Shown here in pieces: positions 52,827-63,645 of a stretch of 64,000 bases of DNA. Positions within the stretch are counted from its first letter, which is position 1; each line of letters begins with the position of its first letter. Both the position numbers and the translations under genes were made by a program. This DNA comes from Prorocentrum cordatum. Taxonomy: Eukaryota; Sar; Dinophyceae; Prorocentrales; Prorocentraceae. The notes under the pieces are model-generated. The model was given only the letters and a program-made list of their open reading frames with translations, made no database searches and was not told the DNA's origin. The stretch is from positions 86,001 through 150,000 of the forward strand of contig CAUYUJ010003947.1 of assembly GCA_963575745.1 (NCBI GenBank), in the 5' to 3' direction.

Positions 52827-53949
52827 ATGGAGCCCATCTTGGAAATGCCAAGGCTGCAATATCCTATCCCAAATATTCCCTCGTTGGTCCGTGGTAAGCC
52901 CCCTAATCCTTCAGTTGCTCAGGCTCGGAGGTCCGCGAGGTCATTACATTACAGCCAAAAGCAGCTAGAGATGGGCAGATCTCATGGCGTGCGTGGTCAG
53001 CAGCAATCTCGCGCGCAAGGTGATTGGCCGCCAGCGTGGCAGCCCAGGCAGAGCGACCGCGATCTAGATCGCGATCGCGACAGTACCAAGACGAGGAACA
53101 GCGAGGATCGTTCGGGCTGCTCGAGCAGTTCAGATACGGAGGACCCGGTCACTATTGCGGAGCGCGACAAGAATATCGTGGAGTCCGAGGAGGAGGCTGC
53201 CCGCACCCAGGAGCATGAGTGACAGGACAAGATCATTGCAGATGCGATCGCCCCGCAGCTGTCCTCCGCAGCTGTCCTCCAGACTCGCCGCCAACGCGGT
53301 CCAGGCTGGCGCCCCAGCGGCCGCGGGGAGTGCTGCTATCGCGCCAGCAGCGGCGGCCCCGCTGGCCTCGCCGCGTCCTCTCCCGCCATCGCCGCCGTCG
53401 GTTGTCATGCTGCCCACTATGTTCACGGCACCCCAGCGTGCCTACATTGTCGCGGAGTATGGCCACGTGTTCACGCTGGAGAGTGGTACGATGGAGGAGC
53501 TCATAGAGAACATCAACGAGAACTGGTCGAACGTTATGGTCCTCAAGGGCGTGGACTGCATCATCAAGGCAGTCGACCAAGGCGTGGCCTCCCCGAGGCC
53601 CAAGCAGAAGCGGATCGACACGCTCGTCGAGGTCGTCAAGAACATGGCCTGGGTCGTTTTTGCCCCGTTCGTGCACGCTCTCCTCACTGTCATTATCATA
53701 GTGCGAGCGCTCTACGTTTTTGTTCTTGGCACTGCGTTATATCTCGGTTATCGCTGAGGGCGTCGGGTTGCAAAGTTGGAGAGGTACACCAAGGCACGCG
53801 AATTTGTTATGGAAAATGTTGGTTCCATGTTGGTCTCTTACTTCACTGGAGGGAACGTGCCCATACGAGCCGTGGGCACGGCAGCAGTCAACAGCTTTGG
53901 AGCATCCTGGATCGAAGCATCTGAAAGCCGTGTTTTGCAGGCCATCTGA
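52827..53949 (+). pseudogene. Broken gene for an unknown protein with C-terminal membrane segment
   Basis: The start at 52,827 (MEPILEMPRLQYPIPNIPSL) is chosen because it opens a well-behaved frame; the frame is also open upstream to 52,665. Regions in order: a Gln/Arg/Ser-rich disordered part; an acidic helix (TIAERDKNIVESEEEAARTQ); a TGA at 53,220; a frame change caused by a 13-bp tandem duplication at 53,255-53,280; a Pro/Ala linker; and a folded part (AYIVAEYGHVFTLESGTMEE, NVMVLKGVDCIIKAVDQGVA). A basic stretch and a strong hydrophobic helix follow (about 53,660-53,750), then a second TGA at 53,755. The same frame then continues with RRVAKLERYTKAREFVMENV up to TGA at 53,947. About 370 codons in all. 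No family recognised. It could be a retroelement protein or a host retrocopy. Confidence 0.6.
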
Positions 53950-54092
53950 TTTGGGTCATGCGCTGCGCTGACACTCGGGCGCGTGTGAACTGAGACTCTT
54001 CTCTCCTGTTGAGTGTTCCCCTCGGTTTTTCGCAGCTCCCCGGAGGGACATCGTCTCTGTAGTTTCCTTTGGGTTCAGTAGCTTCCGCGGGA

Positions 54093-54180
54093 AAACACGT
54101 TCAACCCGCAAGGTTCAGTTTCGCGTGAGCCATGCCAAGCTCTGCAAACTGAAACACTGTACGCAGTGGAAAAAGCAACC
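54093..54180 (+). repeat. ~90-bp direct repeat, right copy
   Basis: Counterpart of 49,885-49,978, 4.2 kb downstream, followed within a few bases by a CAT tract (54,186). Confidence 0.75.
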
Positions 54181-54183
54181 AAG

Positions 54184-54185
<2 letters not shown>

Positions 54186-54226
<41 letters not shown>

Positions 54227-54420
54227 AGCAGCATCATCATCATCATCATCATCACCACCATCATCATCATCATCATCGTCATCATCATCATCACCATCAT
54301 CATCATCACCATCACCATCATCACCATCATCAACAACATCATCACCACCAACAACAACATCAACATCATCATTATCACCACCATCATCATCACCATCATC
54401 GCCATCATCGTCATCATCCC
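54186..54420 (+). repeat. CAT/CAC/CAG microsatellite
   Basis: CAT runs with a CAG island and CAC/CAA interruptions. Frames give His, Ile or Met runs. Confidence 0.95.
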
Positions 54421-54654
54421 CTCCCTCCTTGACCAAAGAGCGCTCCCAGCACTGCCGCCGGCTCTGGGAAAGCGGCGCCCGCGGACAGCGCGGCGCAGCC
54501 ACGAAGCCCCCCGAGGGGGGCCGGCGCCTCCGCGGTTGCCGCCGCGGCCGCAGAGGTTCCAGGCGCGCGCGGCGGGGGGACGTGCGGTTGCCGTATCGTC
54601 GAAGTCGCCATCACCCCTGCCCTCCACTCCCACCATGGTTCCTTGCCCCTCCTC
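54421..54654. other. GC-rich spacer between microsatellites
   Basis: No motif; nothing called. Confidence 0.5.
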
Positions 54655-55015
54655 TTTCTCCTCCGCCTCCTCCTCCTCCTCCTCCTCCTCCTGCTCCTCC
54701 TCCCCCTGCTCCTCCTCCTCCACCTCCTCCTTCCCCTCATCAGCATCATCATCATCAGCATCATTGTTCTTACCATCCAATTCACCATTATCGGCAACAT
54801 CCTCATCATCATGACCAGCGTCATCACCACCATCATCATCACAATCACCATGATCACCATCAGTAGCATCATCACCAGCATCAGCAAGAGTATTAGTATG
54901 ATCATCATCACCATCAACATCATTACCACCATCATCGTCATCATTGTCATCATCATCTCATCATCACCATATTACTATGCATAATCATTGTCGTCATCGG
55001 CAACATCATCATCAT

Positions 55016-55056
<41 letters not shown>

Positions 55057-55327
55057 CCGTCATCATAAACATCATCAGCATCACCATCAGCATCATCATC
55101 ATCGTCATCAGATTCAGCATGAGCAGCATCATCATCTCATTCCCTCCCGCCCTCCTCCTCCTCCTCTTCCTCCCCCTCCTCCTCCTCCTCCTCCTCCTCC
55201 TCCTCCTCCTCTTCCTGCTCCTCCCCCCCTCCTCCTCCTCCTCCTCCTCCTCCTTGCTCTTCCTCCTCTTTCTCCTCCGCCTCCTCCTCCTCTCCTTCTC
55301 CTCCTCTTCTTCCTCCTCCTCCTCCAT
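54655..55327 (+). repeat. TCC, CAT/CAC, then TCC microsatellite
   Basis: Three blocks: CCT (54,655-54,740), CAT/CAC (54,740-55,138) and CCT (55,140-55,327). Confidence 0.95.
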
Positions 55328-55439
55328 GACGCTTAGGAGCAAGAAGGATGAGGAATTCGCGTGATGGACGTGGCTGCGTGCGTGGACGGGTAGAGAGGGG
55401 GAGAGCGAACACACAGTGGACCCGGGCATGGTTGGTCAC

Positions 55440-56380
55440 ACACGGGCCCGGGTGGCGAGCTGACGATCAAGTGTTCCAGGGAGTGAGCTGGAACGTCGAT
55501 GGGTTGGCCTTACTTGAGTGGAACCAGTTGTGTCGCGCTATTTTGGGCGAGGTCCACTGGCATGTTCTGTTACTCCAGGAATTCGCAGGTTTCACCGGCA
55601 CTCTCAAGAGGTCATTTGGTTTTCTTAGCAGGTTCCAGGAACGGCCAGCGGAGATTGGCCTTCATCGTTCACGCGACGGCTATCCAGTAGATCGTCCCGA
55701 ATTCGTTTAAGCATGAGGGGAAGGCGATTGCAGTCGATGTCAAGCTCCCCAAGGTGCACATAAGATACAGATCAGTTGATATGTATCCTCATTGCGACCT
55801 TGCGCCATACAAGGCGAGCATATCTGACATTGAGAAGCTCTGTGTAGGAGTAGCTGAGGGTGGACACTTCTTCATTGGTGCGGATGTGCAGGACAGGTTA
55901 GGGCTACGTGAACATGATAAACGATCGTTTGCGGAGTTCATAGGACCGTTCGGAGAGCATCCAGCCGGACGCAAAGGTATGGTATTTTTGAATATCGTTT
56001 TAGAGCACGACTTGGTTGCATTGAACACGTTTAGCCAGAATGAGCGCGATGGGATTGCCACTTGTCAGTATAGCTTGAAGGAAACCCCAAAGCAGATTGA
56101 TGCTGTGTTGTTTTCGCAGGTTTTGAAAAGCAGGTGTACGTGCCGACCGACAGAGATGGATACAACTATCTCGGATCATCGTGTTCTTTTCTGGGGCATC
56201 GGCGGAGCCGTCGATTCGTAGATGGAACGTAAAACCATTCCCTCCTGTTTCTCGTCCGTTTCCTCGTCCTCCTTCTTTTCTTAACATGGACGCAAAATCT
56301 ATACTACGTTCATTTCTCCCCGGATCCAGCCCGAGTGTGGCAGGATCTCCTCTGCAAATTGATATTGTAACGCTTGGGTG
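55440..56380 (+). pseudogene. LINE AP-type endonuclease, broken
   Basis: Frame 1 opens with FQGVSWNVDGLALLEWNQLC and HWHVLLLQEF, the SWN and QE motifs of exonuclease-endonuclease-phosphatase domains (QE is QEF here). After a shift near 55,655 and a TAG near 55,690, frame 2 gives KAIAVDVKLPKVHIRYRSVD, GGHFFIGADVQDRLGL (the GDxN-like strand), VALNTFSQNERDG and KQIDAVLFSQ, ending in TTISDHRVLFW with the catalytic SDH. A further shift leads to AEPSIRRWNVKPFPPVSRPF. The enzyme nicks target DNA to prime LINE insertion. Motifs are nearly complete but the frame is broken at least three times, and no RT follows. Different from the LINE-A endonuclease. Confidence 0.85.
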
Positions 56381-57287
56381 TTCAAAAGGTTGTCTTGCAT
56401 ATATTTTTTTTCTGTCAGAACGTCTCCAGTGTTTCAGAATGGCGTTCCCGCTGCAGCGCGGCCTTCATTTTAGGATCGGCGCCTTGCTCCCGTCGTTCAA
56501 AATGGCATCTCGCCCCAGCGCGGGCCTCAGTTGTGGATTCGAGTCCTTCATCGTCGCTGCCGCCCCGCTCCGTTCCCCTCCTCCGCCTTCTGCTGGTCCT
56601 CCTGCTCCTTGCGTTCCTCTTGCTGCCGCTGCTGTTCCTTCTCGTCCTCCTCCGTGTTCATCCTCATCTTCTCTTTCCTGCTCATCCGCCACCTCTTCCT
56701 CCAATGTACACAGCTGCCCTTGCCTGATTGCGCACTGCGCGGTGGGGTTTCGGATCCGCTGTTACACCCGTCGGCGGGCAGAGAAAACCTCCTGCTTGGC
56801 GCCCGCCTTTTTCGGAACCCGCTCTTCCACGCTTGCTGTGCACTTGTGCCCCGCCGGAGCTGGCACGTGGGCTGAAACTGGACCTGAACCTCAGCGCAAT
56901 GGGAAGGGATGGGTTATATGGACAGGATGGCAGGTATGGCGCGAGCGCACCTAGCTTGCCCTCGCCCCTCCACAGTCGGCCCTCGTGCGCCCACCCTCGT
57001 TCACCCTCCTTCCTCCTCTCTCCTTCATCCTTCCGCCTCATCCTCATATACTGCTTGTTTGTTTGTCCCCCCCCACTCCGGCCAGGCCCAGAGAGGGTGC
57101 CTGAAAGACCGCCGTCGAAGAGCTTGCAGGAGAAGGCCCCGAGCCCCAGGGCGCCGTCAGGGAGACCAGAGCGCTGGGCCAAAGACAGGGACAGGGCCAG
57201 GGGGGGGACAGAGATAGGCAGGGATTGGAGGGGGGGGGGGGTGGCGAGGTGGGGGGGGGCGGAGCCGAAGGAGGGGGAGGGGAGGGA

Positions 57288-57288
<1 letters not shown>
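56381..57288. other. Spacer, no RT or other gene recognised
   Basis: Both strands are open in places (Ser/Pro-rich), without motifs. G/C homopolymer runs near 57,067 and 57,229-57,260. Confidence 0.5.
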
Positions 57289-57339
<51 letters not shown>

Positions 57340-57340
57340 A
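57289..57340 (+). repeat. (ACAT)n followed by (TA)n
   Basis: Seven ACAT units, then a TA run. Confidence 0.95.
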
Positions 57341-57383
57341 ACTCAAAACAAGTGTGTATACATATATATAGAGAGATGTATCA

Positions 57384-57402
57384 GGAGCAATGTTGGCTCA
57401 AG
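57384..57402 (+). other. Possible relic of the dinoflagellate spliced leader
   Basis: GGAGCAATGTTGGCTCAAG ends in TTGGCTCAAG, identical to the last ten bases of the 22-nt dinoflagellate spliced leader. With one gap, about 16 of the last 19 positions match. Such relics mark reinserted cDNAs of trans-spliced mRNAs (established for dinoflagellates). The sequence downstream runs only about 90 bases before a CA tract and shows no gene, so the call is tentative. Confidence 0.35.
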
Positions 57403-57489
57403 ATGGAAACCTTTGCCCTGAGGTTTCTAGGTTGACTGCTGCCAAAAGGCAGGCCCAAGGCTCCCAGCAACGAGCAACCCACGCAGACA

Positions 57490-57880
<391 letters not shown>

Positions 57881-58116
57881 GCCTTGGCACGCACATGCTA
57901 TCTGAATATAGCTGTACGCACATACATATGCCTATGTATATGTACAAAGAGAGAAAGGGAAAAGAGGAAGGTAGAGACACTGACGTAGGAGGGGAGGGCA
58001 GGGGTACGAAGGGTAGGAAGGAGCGAAGGGGGAAATAAGCATGATTATGGGATTGAGATTAGGCCACCAATGCTACCCCGTGAAGGGACCCCAGACAGCA
58101 GATGCAAGGTCCGCAA

Positions 58117-58290
58117 TATCTTTCTCTCTCTCTCTCTCTCTCTCGCTCTCTCTGCCTCTCACTCTCCCTCCCGTTCCCTCTCTCTCTATCCCTCTCCCTC
58201 TCCCCCTCGTTTTCTCGATATACACATAAATATAATATGTATATGTATAGGTTGCTCGGTTTCTCTGCCTCTCTCTCTCTCTCGCGCGCT
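58117..58290 (+). repeat. (TC)n and CCCTC repeats
   Basis: TC run 58,120-58,165, CCCTCT-rich DNA, a short AT stretch (58,218-58,250) and a second TC run (58,268-58,284). Confidence 0.92.
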
Positions 58291-58349
58291 CATTCTCCCT
58301 TCTCGGAAAGGCGCCGCCCCGTCAAGTTGCCATTCTTGCCATGCGGTTG

Positions 58350-59192
58350 CAAACGAGGGAAGATGAGGAGGAGGAGGAGGAGCAGCAGCAGGAAGACCAG
58401 AGTAAACTCAGGATGCGTCATCTTCCCGTTCCAAGCCCCGCCCCCCGCCCCCCCCCCCTCATAAGTCCTTACATGTATTCCTTTCCATTGCGGGAGGCGC
58501 CCCCCTTGACAGACGAACCCCCCGTAGAGATAGAATTCTGGCGGGGTCTGTGCGGAAAAGATCCACACTCCATCTATCCAGCTGCATGGAAGAGAGCTGG
58601 ATAACTCCGTTTTGATAAGGGTTTGCTACCAACGCGTGCAAGCGCTGCACTGCTTCAGAGTTCTCGACACCAAAATCTGGGAGGTGTCCAGCGAGCGCAA
58701 TATGTGAAAGAAAGGTGCTGCGCTCCGCCCTTCTGATCTTGCACCCGTTTGAACGTCGGGCCGAAACATTCTGGCAAGTCTCAAGCGGGAACCCCGCTTT
58801 GGAAACGAGCCGCCCTCCATCCGTTCAGATGTTGCAAGTTTTTAAGACGAGTGCTTGCGGCGTTGATGCGAGAGCCCCATTTTGAAAACCAACCGCCCTC
58901 CATCCGTGCATCTGCTGTAAGATGTTAAGACGATTGCGCCTGGCGTCAAGACGAAGGCCCCATCGTGAAAATCACCGCTCAAACCACCCGCCTTCAGTCC
59001 GCGCAACTGCTAGAAGTATTTAACATGATTGTGCGCGGCGCCAAGACGATAACCCCAGTTTGAAAACGACCTCGGTTTCATCCGCGTAGCTGTCGGAAGT
59101 GTCAAGCGTCTGCTGTATGAATTGCGAGGAAGCCACATGCGAAACGCCCAGCCCGCCCCAACGACACGTCTGATGGTGCGACAGTGAGGAGT
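58350..59192 (+). repeat. Composite tandem-repeat element, copy D
   Basis: GGA/GCA run, then GACCAGAGTAAACTCA, a linker with TCATAAGTCCTTACATG and CATTGCGGGAGGCGCC matching copy B, about 250 bases unlike the other copies, then four degenerate 83-bp units (about 58,780-59,110). The 3' box GAAACGCCCAGCCCGCCC plus GGTGCGACAGTGAGGAGT ends at 59,192. Confidence 0.82.
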
Positions 59193-59204
59193 GTTATACA
59201 GGTG

Positions 59205-59302
59205 TGTGTATATATATATGTACACACATCTATACACATGCCGTCGGCCAGTTCCGCCGGCCTCGCTTGATGCAGCAGATGTTTGCAAGAACGGTGGCAC
59301 CG

Positions 59303-59339
<37 letters not shown>

Positions 59340-59365
59340 CACACATAAGATATACGTATACTCGA
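59205..59365. repeat. TA/CA repeat pair around a short spacer
   Basis: GTGTATATATATATGTACAC and a longer TATATA-ACACATACAC run flank about 75 bases of GC-richer DNA. Confidence 0.85.
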
Positions 59366-59636
59366 AAGCTGGGCGAGGGCTGCTAAAACCGTGGCTGCTA
59401 AAACGGCCCTCCCGGAAGGAAAAAACAATTTCTGGAATGAGGCGCGGCACGCGAAACAATCAACGGGCTTCTTCCCAGAAGGACGAAGACAACTTCCCGG
59501 AGGTCGATCTTAGCAGCCACGGATTTAGCAGCCTTTGCCCGGTTTCCGATATACACGCATACATTCATACAACGGGCGATTGGGCCTGGGGGAGCCCGGG
59601 GGGCCCGGCCCGCTCCTGGGGGCCTCAGGACCAATT

Positions 59637-60570
59637 GCTCCCAACCAGATCTCGAGGGTTCCTAGACGACTCGCGCGGCGGCTGCAACGGCCGATGAGGC
59701 CTCCAAGACGCCCCGAGACTTCTCCAAGAGGATCTCCAAGAAAGCTCCAAGTGGCCCAGATCGTCCCATTCTTGAAGCAAAACGTACATGTTTCGCATAG
59801 TGAGTCACTCGGCCCCAACACCGTACAAGATGACCACAAAGGCCTCCAGCATCGCCCCAAGACAGCACGAAAGGCCCCCCAAGAGAGCCCCAAGACGTCC
59901 CGAAAGAGCCCGAAAACATCCCAAGAAGCACAGGAGACGGTCCAAGAGGGCCCCAAGAGAGTTCCAAAAGAGACTAAAGATAAGGAGTCCTGCCCACAGA
60001 GCGATCAGACTGCCGCCAAGGCGATAAAAGAGAGCCCCAAATTGCTCCCAACACGATCTCGAGGGTTCCCCGACGACTTGCGCGGCGGCTCCAACGGCCG
60101 AAGAGGCCTCCGACCTGCAACAAGAGCGCTCCCAGAGGATCTCCAAGAGGGCCCCGAGGGTCCCAAATTGCCATTCCTTTTTGCAAAACGCTCATGTTTC
60201 GCATAGTGCCTCTCTCGGCCTAATACCGTTCAAAATGGCCACAGAGGCCTTCAACATCGCCCCAAGACGGCACATCATATTCCAAAGAGAGCACCCAGAC
60301 GTCCCAGGAGCAGCGGATACGGCTTATGAGGACCCCAAGAAGGCCCAAGAGAAGGAGTCTTGCCCACAGAGCGATCAGACCGCCGTCAGGGCGACTAAAG
60401 ACAGTCCTGAATCGTTCCCCATACGGTCTCCACGGTTTTCAGACGGCACGCGAGGTGGTTCCAACGGCTGAAGAGGCCTCCGAGACGCCCCAAGAGCGCT
60501 CGAAAGGTACCTCCACGAAGGCCCCGAGGAGCCACGAGGACTTGTCAAAGAGGGACCCAAAGGCTCACCG
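59637..60570 (-). repeat. ~400-bp higher-order satellite built on the 11-bp period
   Basis: Three large units start near 59,637, 60,048 and 60,413. Shared landmarks are CTCGAGGGTTCC, CGCGGCGGCT-CAACGGC, GAGGCCTCC, CATGTTTCGCATAGTG, CAACATCGCCCCAAGAC and CCCACAGAGCGATCAGAC. Within units the CCAAG core recurs about every 11 bases (AAGAGAGCCCC, AAGACGTCCCG, AAGAGGGCCCC). Orientation is that of block 4. Confidence 0.85.
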
Positions 60571-60759
60571 TGGTCAGGCGCTGACCCTCCCACCGACGTT
60601 CTCGCATTCTCACACGCAACTGAAACATCAACCACTTCGTGCTTAACTACCCAAATAAAGTTGCACAGTAATCTCACATGCCACGAACGTGCACTCGGCT
60701 GAAACACCAACCACCACGTGCCGTTTCTCGCATCACCAGATGTTGCCATTGCGCTCGTT
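60571..60759. other. Spacer
   Basis: No gene; an AATAAA-like word at 60,652 has no gene to serve. Confidence 0.5.
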
Positions 60760-61860
60760 CTCGCAGGAGCTGATCCCAGCGATTTTGCCGATGACCCCCT
60801 GCTTCGATCCACTCGCAATGCCAGTTGCTGCCACTGCACGCCTTTTCACAGAAGATCACCAAAGCTGGCCCGAGCAAGTTGGTTGATGACCCATTAGCTG
60901 CTCTTGCCGAAGCTGAGCCAAACGGGAGAAGCCGCCTTTATATACTCCCACCTCTTCCCGCGCCTCCGCCGTCCGCCTAACTGAGCAGAGCCCAGCGTGG
61001 CGACGACCCACCTTGCTTCTCGCAGCGCCTGCCTCGGCTGCCACTGCTCGTAGCAGATCACATGCCACTTGTGCGGTCTCGCAAAAGTTGCCCCCAGCGT
61101 TGTAGCTGCTGATGATGCGTTGCTCCTGCTGTCGCCACAGCACTCCTTCTCGCACGAGCTGCCCCCAGCTTTGTAGCTGATCACATGCCGGTCCTGCACC
61201 CTCACTGCTTTATCTCAGGAACTGCCCCCAGCATTGTAGCTGATAACATGCTGATCCTAAATTGGTGCGGTGCGCTGGCCAGTGTAGCCACTGCAAACAC
61301 CTTCTTGCACGCGACCCCATTCAGCGTCGTAGCTGATGACGTGCTGATGCTCTGTTGCTGCCTTCCCGCACGCGCTGACCCCGGCGTGGCACTCGCTGCC
61401 ATTGCCTGCCTGTCGCACGCGCTCCCCAGCATTGTAACTGCTCGCGCCAGCATCTATTCGCAGTGCCAGCCTCCACTGCCACTGCCTGCCTCGACGCATG
61501 CGCTGATTTCAACGTTATCGTTGAAGGCGACTGCAAACTTCTCGCATACCAGCCTCGGCTGCCACTGCGTGCCTGTCGCACGCGCTGATCCCAGCCTTGT
61601 AGCCGGGAGTGCTTATCACATTCTCGGAAGGCCACCATCCACTGCGTGCACCTATCGTGTCGCACGCGCTGACGCGCCGCTGCAGCTGGGGGCGCCAGCA
61701 ACCTTATCGCAATGCCAGCCCCTACTGCCGCTGCCTGCCTCGTCGCACACGCTGACCCCAATGTTGCAGCTAAGAGCGCCTGCCTTCTTCTCGCAGTGCC
61801 AGCCTCCATTGCCACTGCCTCTCTTAGAGCAGGACGCGCTGCCACTCCCTGCGCCTTGCT
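60760..61860 (+). repeat. Degenerate minisatellite, 60-86-bp units
   Basis: Recurring blocks CGCACGCGCTGA-CCCAGC, TTGTAGCTG, TTCTCGCA-TGCCAGCC and CCACTGCC(TGCCTG). GCTGA/GTAGCTG landmarks sit near 61,099, 61,160, 61,219, 61,310, 61,430, 61,501, 61,581, 61,667 and 61,749. A 247-codon Ala/Pro/Leu frame here is a by-product of the repeat. Confidence 0.75.
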
Positions 61861-62816
61861 TCTTCCGCCGCGGCGGCCGCCGCTGCCTGCCTCGACGCGC
61901 GAGCGGATCCCAGCAGGGGCGCGGATGATGTACGGCTCGGGGCCCTGAAGAAGGAACCCTTCTCGTTGGGGAGGGGCTCCGCGTTCCTTATGTGCTTCGC
62001 AGCTTGCCTGAGGTGTTCCTTATGTTTTCGATCGGAAATCGAAGTTTAACTCATGGATAAAAGGGGCCTCGTTCCTTAGTTTGGGTTCCTTAGGTCAAGG
62101 CCCCGACTGTACGGCTCGGGCGCCAGCTCGCTTTGGCAGATCGTGCTGCCGTTGCTGTCCTCCTTCACGGCTGCCTGCGCCCTTCGCTTGGCGTGGCCCA
62201 TCCCCAGTCCCCAATGGTGTCTACGTCCGCATTGTAACGCCAGACGTCCGGCCCAAGTGTCGTGCATGTTTGGAGACGGCATGGCCATTTTCCTAAGTTT
62301 GCCGTGTCGACCAGGGGCCCCCCCTTTGCCCCGAGAGGAATGGCTGGGGAGTTCGGAGAACGAGGAGGAGGCGGAGAGGAGGACGACGAGATAGGGGGCA
62401 GGTAGCAGGGAGGGCAGAGGACGAGGAAGGGTTGTAGAGGATAAGGCAGAGGTTGGAGGAGGAGAAGGAGGAGGAGAAGGAAAAGGAGCTAGTTGACAAC
62501 CCCGCATGCTGCCATCCTGCGCAGTTCCGCTTGTCGATCCCTGCCTCCCGCTGCATTCCGCTTGCGCGCTCACGGGTGGTCGTAGCGTCGCCTCCCCATA
62601 ATCATTACCGCATTTTAGCGTAGGTTGGCGCATGTGCAGTAGAGAACAGACTTGCTTCCATGGTGTAAGCATGTATGCATGTGCGTTTGACTGGTCATTG
62701 ATGATCAGGTCATACCGCGCGGAGTCTATGTGGCAACCGCTTTCGACTCGAACACCTGTGCAGAACTAGTGCGCAGATCGCATCCTCTGTCTCCGTCTCC
62801 TTCCGCCCATCCTCCA
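61861..62816. other. Spacer with GGA tract at 62,452-62,485
   Basis: Frames of up to about 200 codons on both strands lack motifs. TACGGCTCGGG occurs at 61,931 and 62,110. Confidence 0.45.
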
Positions 62817-62985
62817 AACAGCAGCATCATCATCAGCAGCATCATCACCAGCATCAGCATAAGCATCATCAACAACATCATCATCAGCATTACCATCATC
62901 ATCGACATCGTCATCGTCAGCGTCATCATCAGCATCCTCATCATCACCATCATCATCACCAGAATCACCATTCACATAACTGTTA
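62817..62985 (+). repeat. CAT/CAG/CAC microsatellite
   Basis: CAT-rich with CAG and CAC. Ile/Ser/Met frames are rejected. Confidence 0.93.
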
Positions 62986-63520
62986 CCATTACCGCCACCC
63001 TGTTCCCCCTTTACGTGTTGAGTCTGCTAATGTGTTCGTGCGGGTCAACCAGCGGCGTGACCATGGCCGCACGCGCCGATTTGTCTGACCAGGCCCAGCC
63101 ATGGGACCACAGGTGAGATCTCATCCGGGAGGAGGAGTCGGGGGGAAGAGGAGGAGGAGGCACTGGAAGAGGAGTAGGAGGTGCATCATCGTATAGATGC
63201 GAGCCAACAAGTCGTCGCGTGGCATTCGCACCTGTTGCGAAGTCGGTGAAGATCTCGCGGGCGAAGGGAAAGCCGTAGAGATATGAGGAGGAGCCCTAGG
63301 AAAACACAGCAGGACGAAAAGAAGCCGAAGATAGAGGATGGGCAGGAGCAGGAATGCAGCAGGACGACGATGAACAACAGCAGGGGCAGCAGCATCAGGA
63401 GGGTTGGTAATGCAGGCCCCTCGCAGGCAGATGGTCTTCCTGCTGGCAGTGCCCCTGGCCTTGCCGGAGGCAAAGCTCGAGATCTTGCTTCAGGCTCGAA
63501 GACAGGCCGTGCAATGTATC
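62986..63520. other. Spacer, no gene recognised
   Basis: A short GGA stretch at 63,133-63,175 and mixed DNA. Nothing supportable. Confidence 0.5.
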
Positions 63521-63645
63521 GTGTCTCTCTTGCTCTCTCGCTGTCTCTGTCTCTCTCTCTCTCTCTATCGCTCGCTCTCTCGCTCCTCTCCCTTCATATC
63601 TCTATCGCTCTCGTTGTTTGCTCTCTCTCTCTCTCTCCACCTGTC
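63521..63645 (+). repeat. (TC)n microsatellite
   Basis: TC runs with CGCTCT interruptions. Confidence 0.93.

Noticed and set aside
26613-53757. TGA read as an amino acid (several in-frame TGA codons in otherwise good frames)
   Set aside because: The same elements also carry TAA and TAG interruptions and frameshifts, so ordinary decay (for example C-to-T change of CGA) is enough.
61185-61928. 247-codon Ala/Pro/Leu protein
   Set aside because: Follows the 60-86-bp minisatellite unit; no domain and no start context.
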